Assembly (NCBI GenBank): GCA_964420405.1
Contig: CAYQTL010000125.1
Location: 1 to 7,506, forward strand
Source: CAYQTL01 sp964420405
GTDB taxonomy: Bacteria > Acidobacteriota > Thermoanaerobaculia > Thermoanaerobaculales > Sulfomarinibacteraceae
Direction: 5' to 3'
Length of the DNA: 7,506 bases
Both the position numbers and the translations under genes were made by a program. The notes under the pieces were generated by a model. It saw nothing but the letters and a program-made list of their open reading frames with translations. It searched no databases and was not told where the DNA came from. Shown piece by piece: positions 7,201-7,506 of this stretch; the stretch's first letter is position 1, and each line of letters opens with the position of its first letter.

Positions 7201-7506
7201 CGCCGTCGCGCGCTACGCCGTCGCCCGCAGCGCTGGCGCTGGCGCCCGCAGCGCCAGCGCTGGTAGCGCGACCGCTCGCAGCGCTGGCGCCATAGCGCCA
7301 TCGCCCGTGGCGCCATCGCCCGCAGCGCCGCCGCCCATAGCGCCGTCGCCCGTAGCGCCACCGCCCGTAGCGCCATCGCCCGTGGCGCCATCGCCCGTAG
7401 CGCCGCCGCCCATAGCGCCGTCGCCCGTAGCGCCACCGCCCGTAGCGCCACCGCCCGTAGCGCCGTCGCCCGTAGCGCCGTCGCCCGTAGCGCCGTCGCC
7501 CGTAGC
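7196..7506. repeat. 15-bp tandem array with 75-bp higher-order period, open at the window edge
   Basis: Consensus CGTAGCGCCRYCGCC. Fourteen in-register units run from 7291 to 7500 with a partial unit to the end. Units from 7196 to 7290 are degenerate and of uneven length (15, 15, 21, 15, 15, 14). Units 7291-7365 and 7366-7440 are near-identical 75-bp blocks (two differences), and the last units (7456-7500) are identical copies, so the array looks oldest next to the gene and youngest at the distal end. Because 15 is a multiple of three, each frame gives a pentapeptide repeat (PVAPS-like on +, ALRAx-like or GDGAT-like on -); I consider these by-products, as no ribosome binding site or non-repeat protein is attached. 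No gene is visible in this 306-base stretch. Confidence 0.92.
7228..7262 (+). terminator. 14-bp perfect stem-loop after the protease gene
   Basis: CAGCGCTGGCGCTG (7228-7241), a 7-base loop, CAGCGCCAGCGCTG (7249-7262). It begins 28 bases after the stop codon and would be a very stable RNA hairpin. There is no T-tract after it, so it is not a textbook intrinsic terminator; it could act as a T-less terminator or a 3'-end stabiliser. It is built from repeat-derived sequence, so it may simply be a rearranged pair of units. Confidence 0.45.

Noticed and set aside
6939..7451. Minus-strand ORF with ALRAx repeats, similar to pentapeptide-repeat proteins
   Set aside because: The five-residue period is only the 15-bp DNA repeat being translated. 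The ORF has no ribosome binding site outside the array, and its last part is antisense to the protease. The sequence lacks the usual A(D/N)LXX pattern with polar second residue.
7291..7506. CRISPR array
   Set aside because: Units are contiguous 15-mers without unique spacers; no cas genes are present.

Overview
This is a very GC-rich bacterial window with two certain protein genes, one small probable gene, one broken gene, and a large share of simple or tandem repeat DNA between them. The mix of a secreted Tricorn-like protease, a YfhO-like membrane protein, a short protein with a GFESGDTAAWS motif and abundant GTAGCGCC-type intergenic repeats suggests an Acidobacteriota-like organism, perhaps near Thermoanaerobaculia. 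That placement is an inference from memory of similar genomes; no rRNA or marker gene here confirms it.

Layout. 1-250: no convincing gene; a short hairpin runs into an array of seven 16-bp units (74-183), then the ribosome binding site of the first gene. 251-2509 (+): YfhO-family polytopic membrane protein, probably a GT-C type glycosyltransferase or a relative. 2592-2786 (+): small 64-residue ORF with a strong Shine-Dalgarno, ending in the GFESGDTAAWS motif. 2803-3524 (-): secreted Ig-like protein of unknown function, split by a one-base frameshift near 3286; its stop lies 16 bases from the stop of the small ORF, so the two converge. 3525-3885: divergent intergenic region of 361 bases with two GGGATC-type arrays in opposite orientation, each able in principle to form a G-quadruplex (one per strand), and a perfect palindrome between them. 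3886-7200 (+): a full-length exported Tricorn-like S41 serine protease with catalytic residues at the expected spacing. 7196-7506: a 15-bp tandem array that starts on the last bases of the protease gene, supplies its stop codon, contains a 14-bp-stem hairpin and runs off the window edge.

The genes do not form an evident pathway. The protease and the Ig-like protein both have signal peptides and the YfhO protein is in the inner membrane, so the window is biased to the cell envelope, but strand changes and repeat-filled gaps argue against one operon. I see no defence system, CRISPR, mobile element, tRNA or rRNA. The most interesting material is the repeat DNA: arrays at both ends share the core CGTAGCGCCG in inverted orientation, the 3' array has a 75-bp higher-order period, and it has captured the end of a gene.
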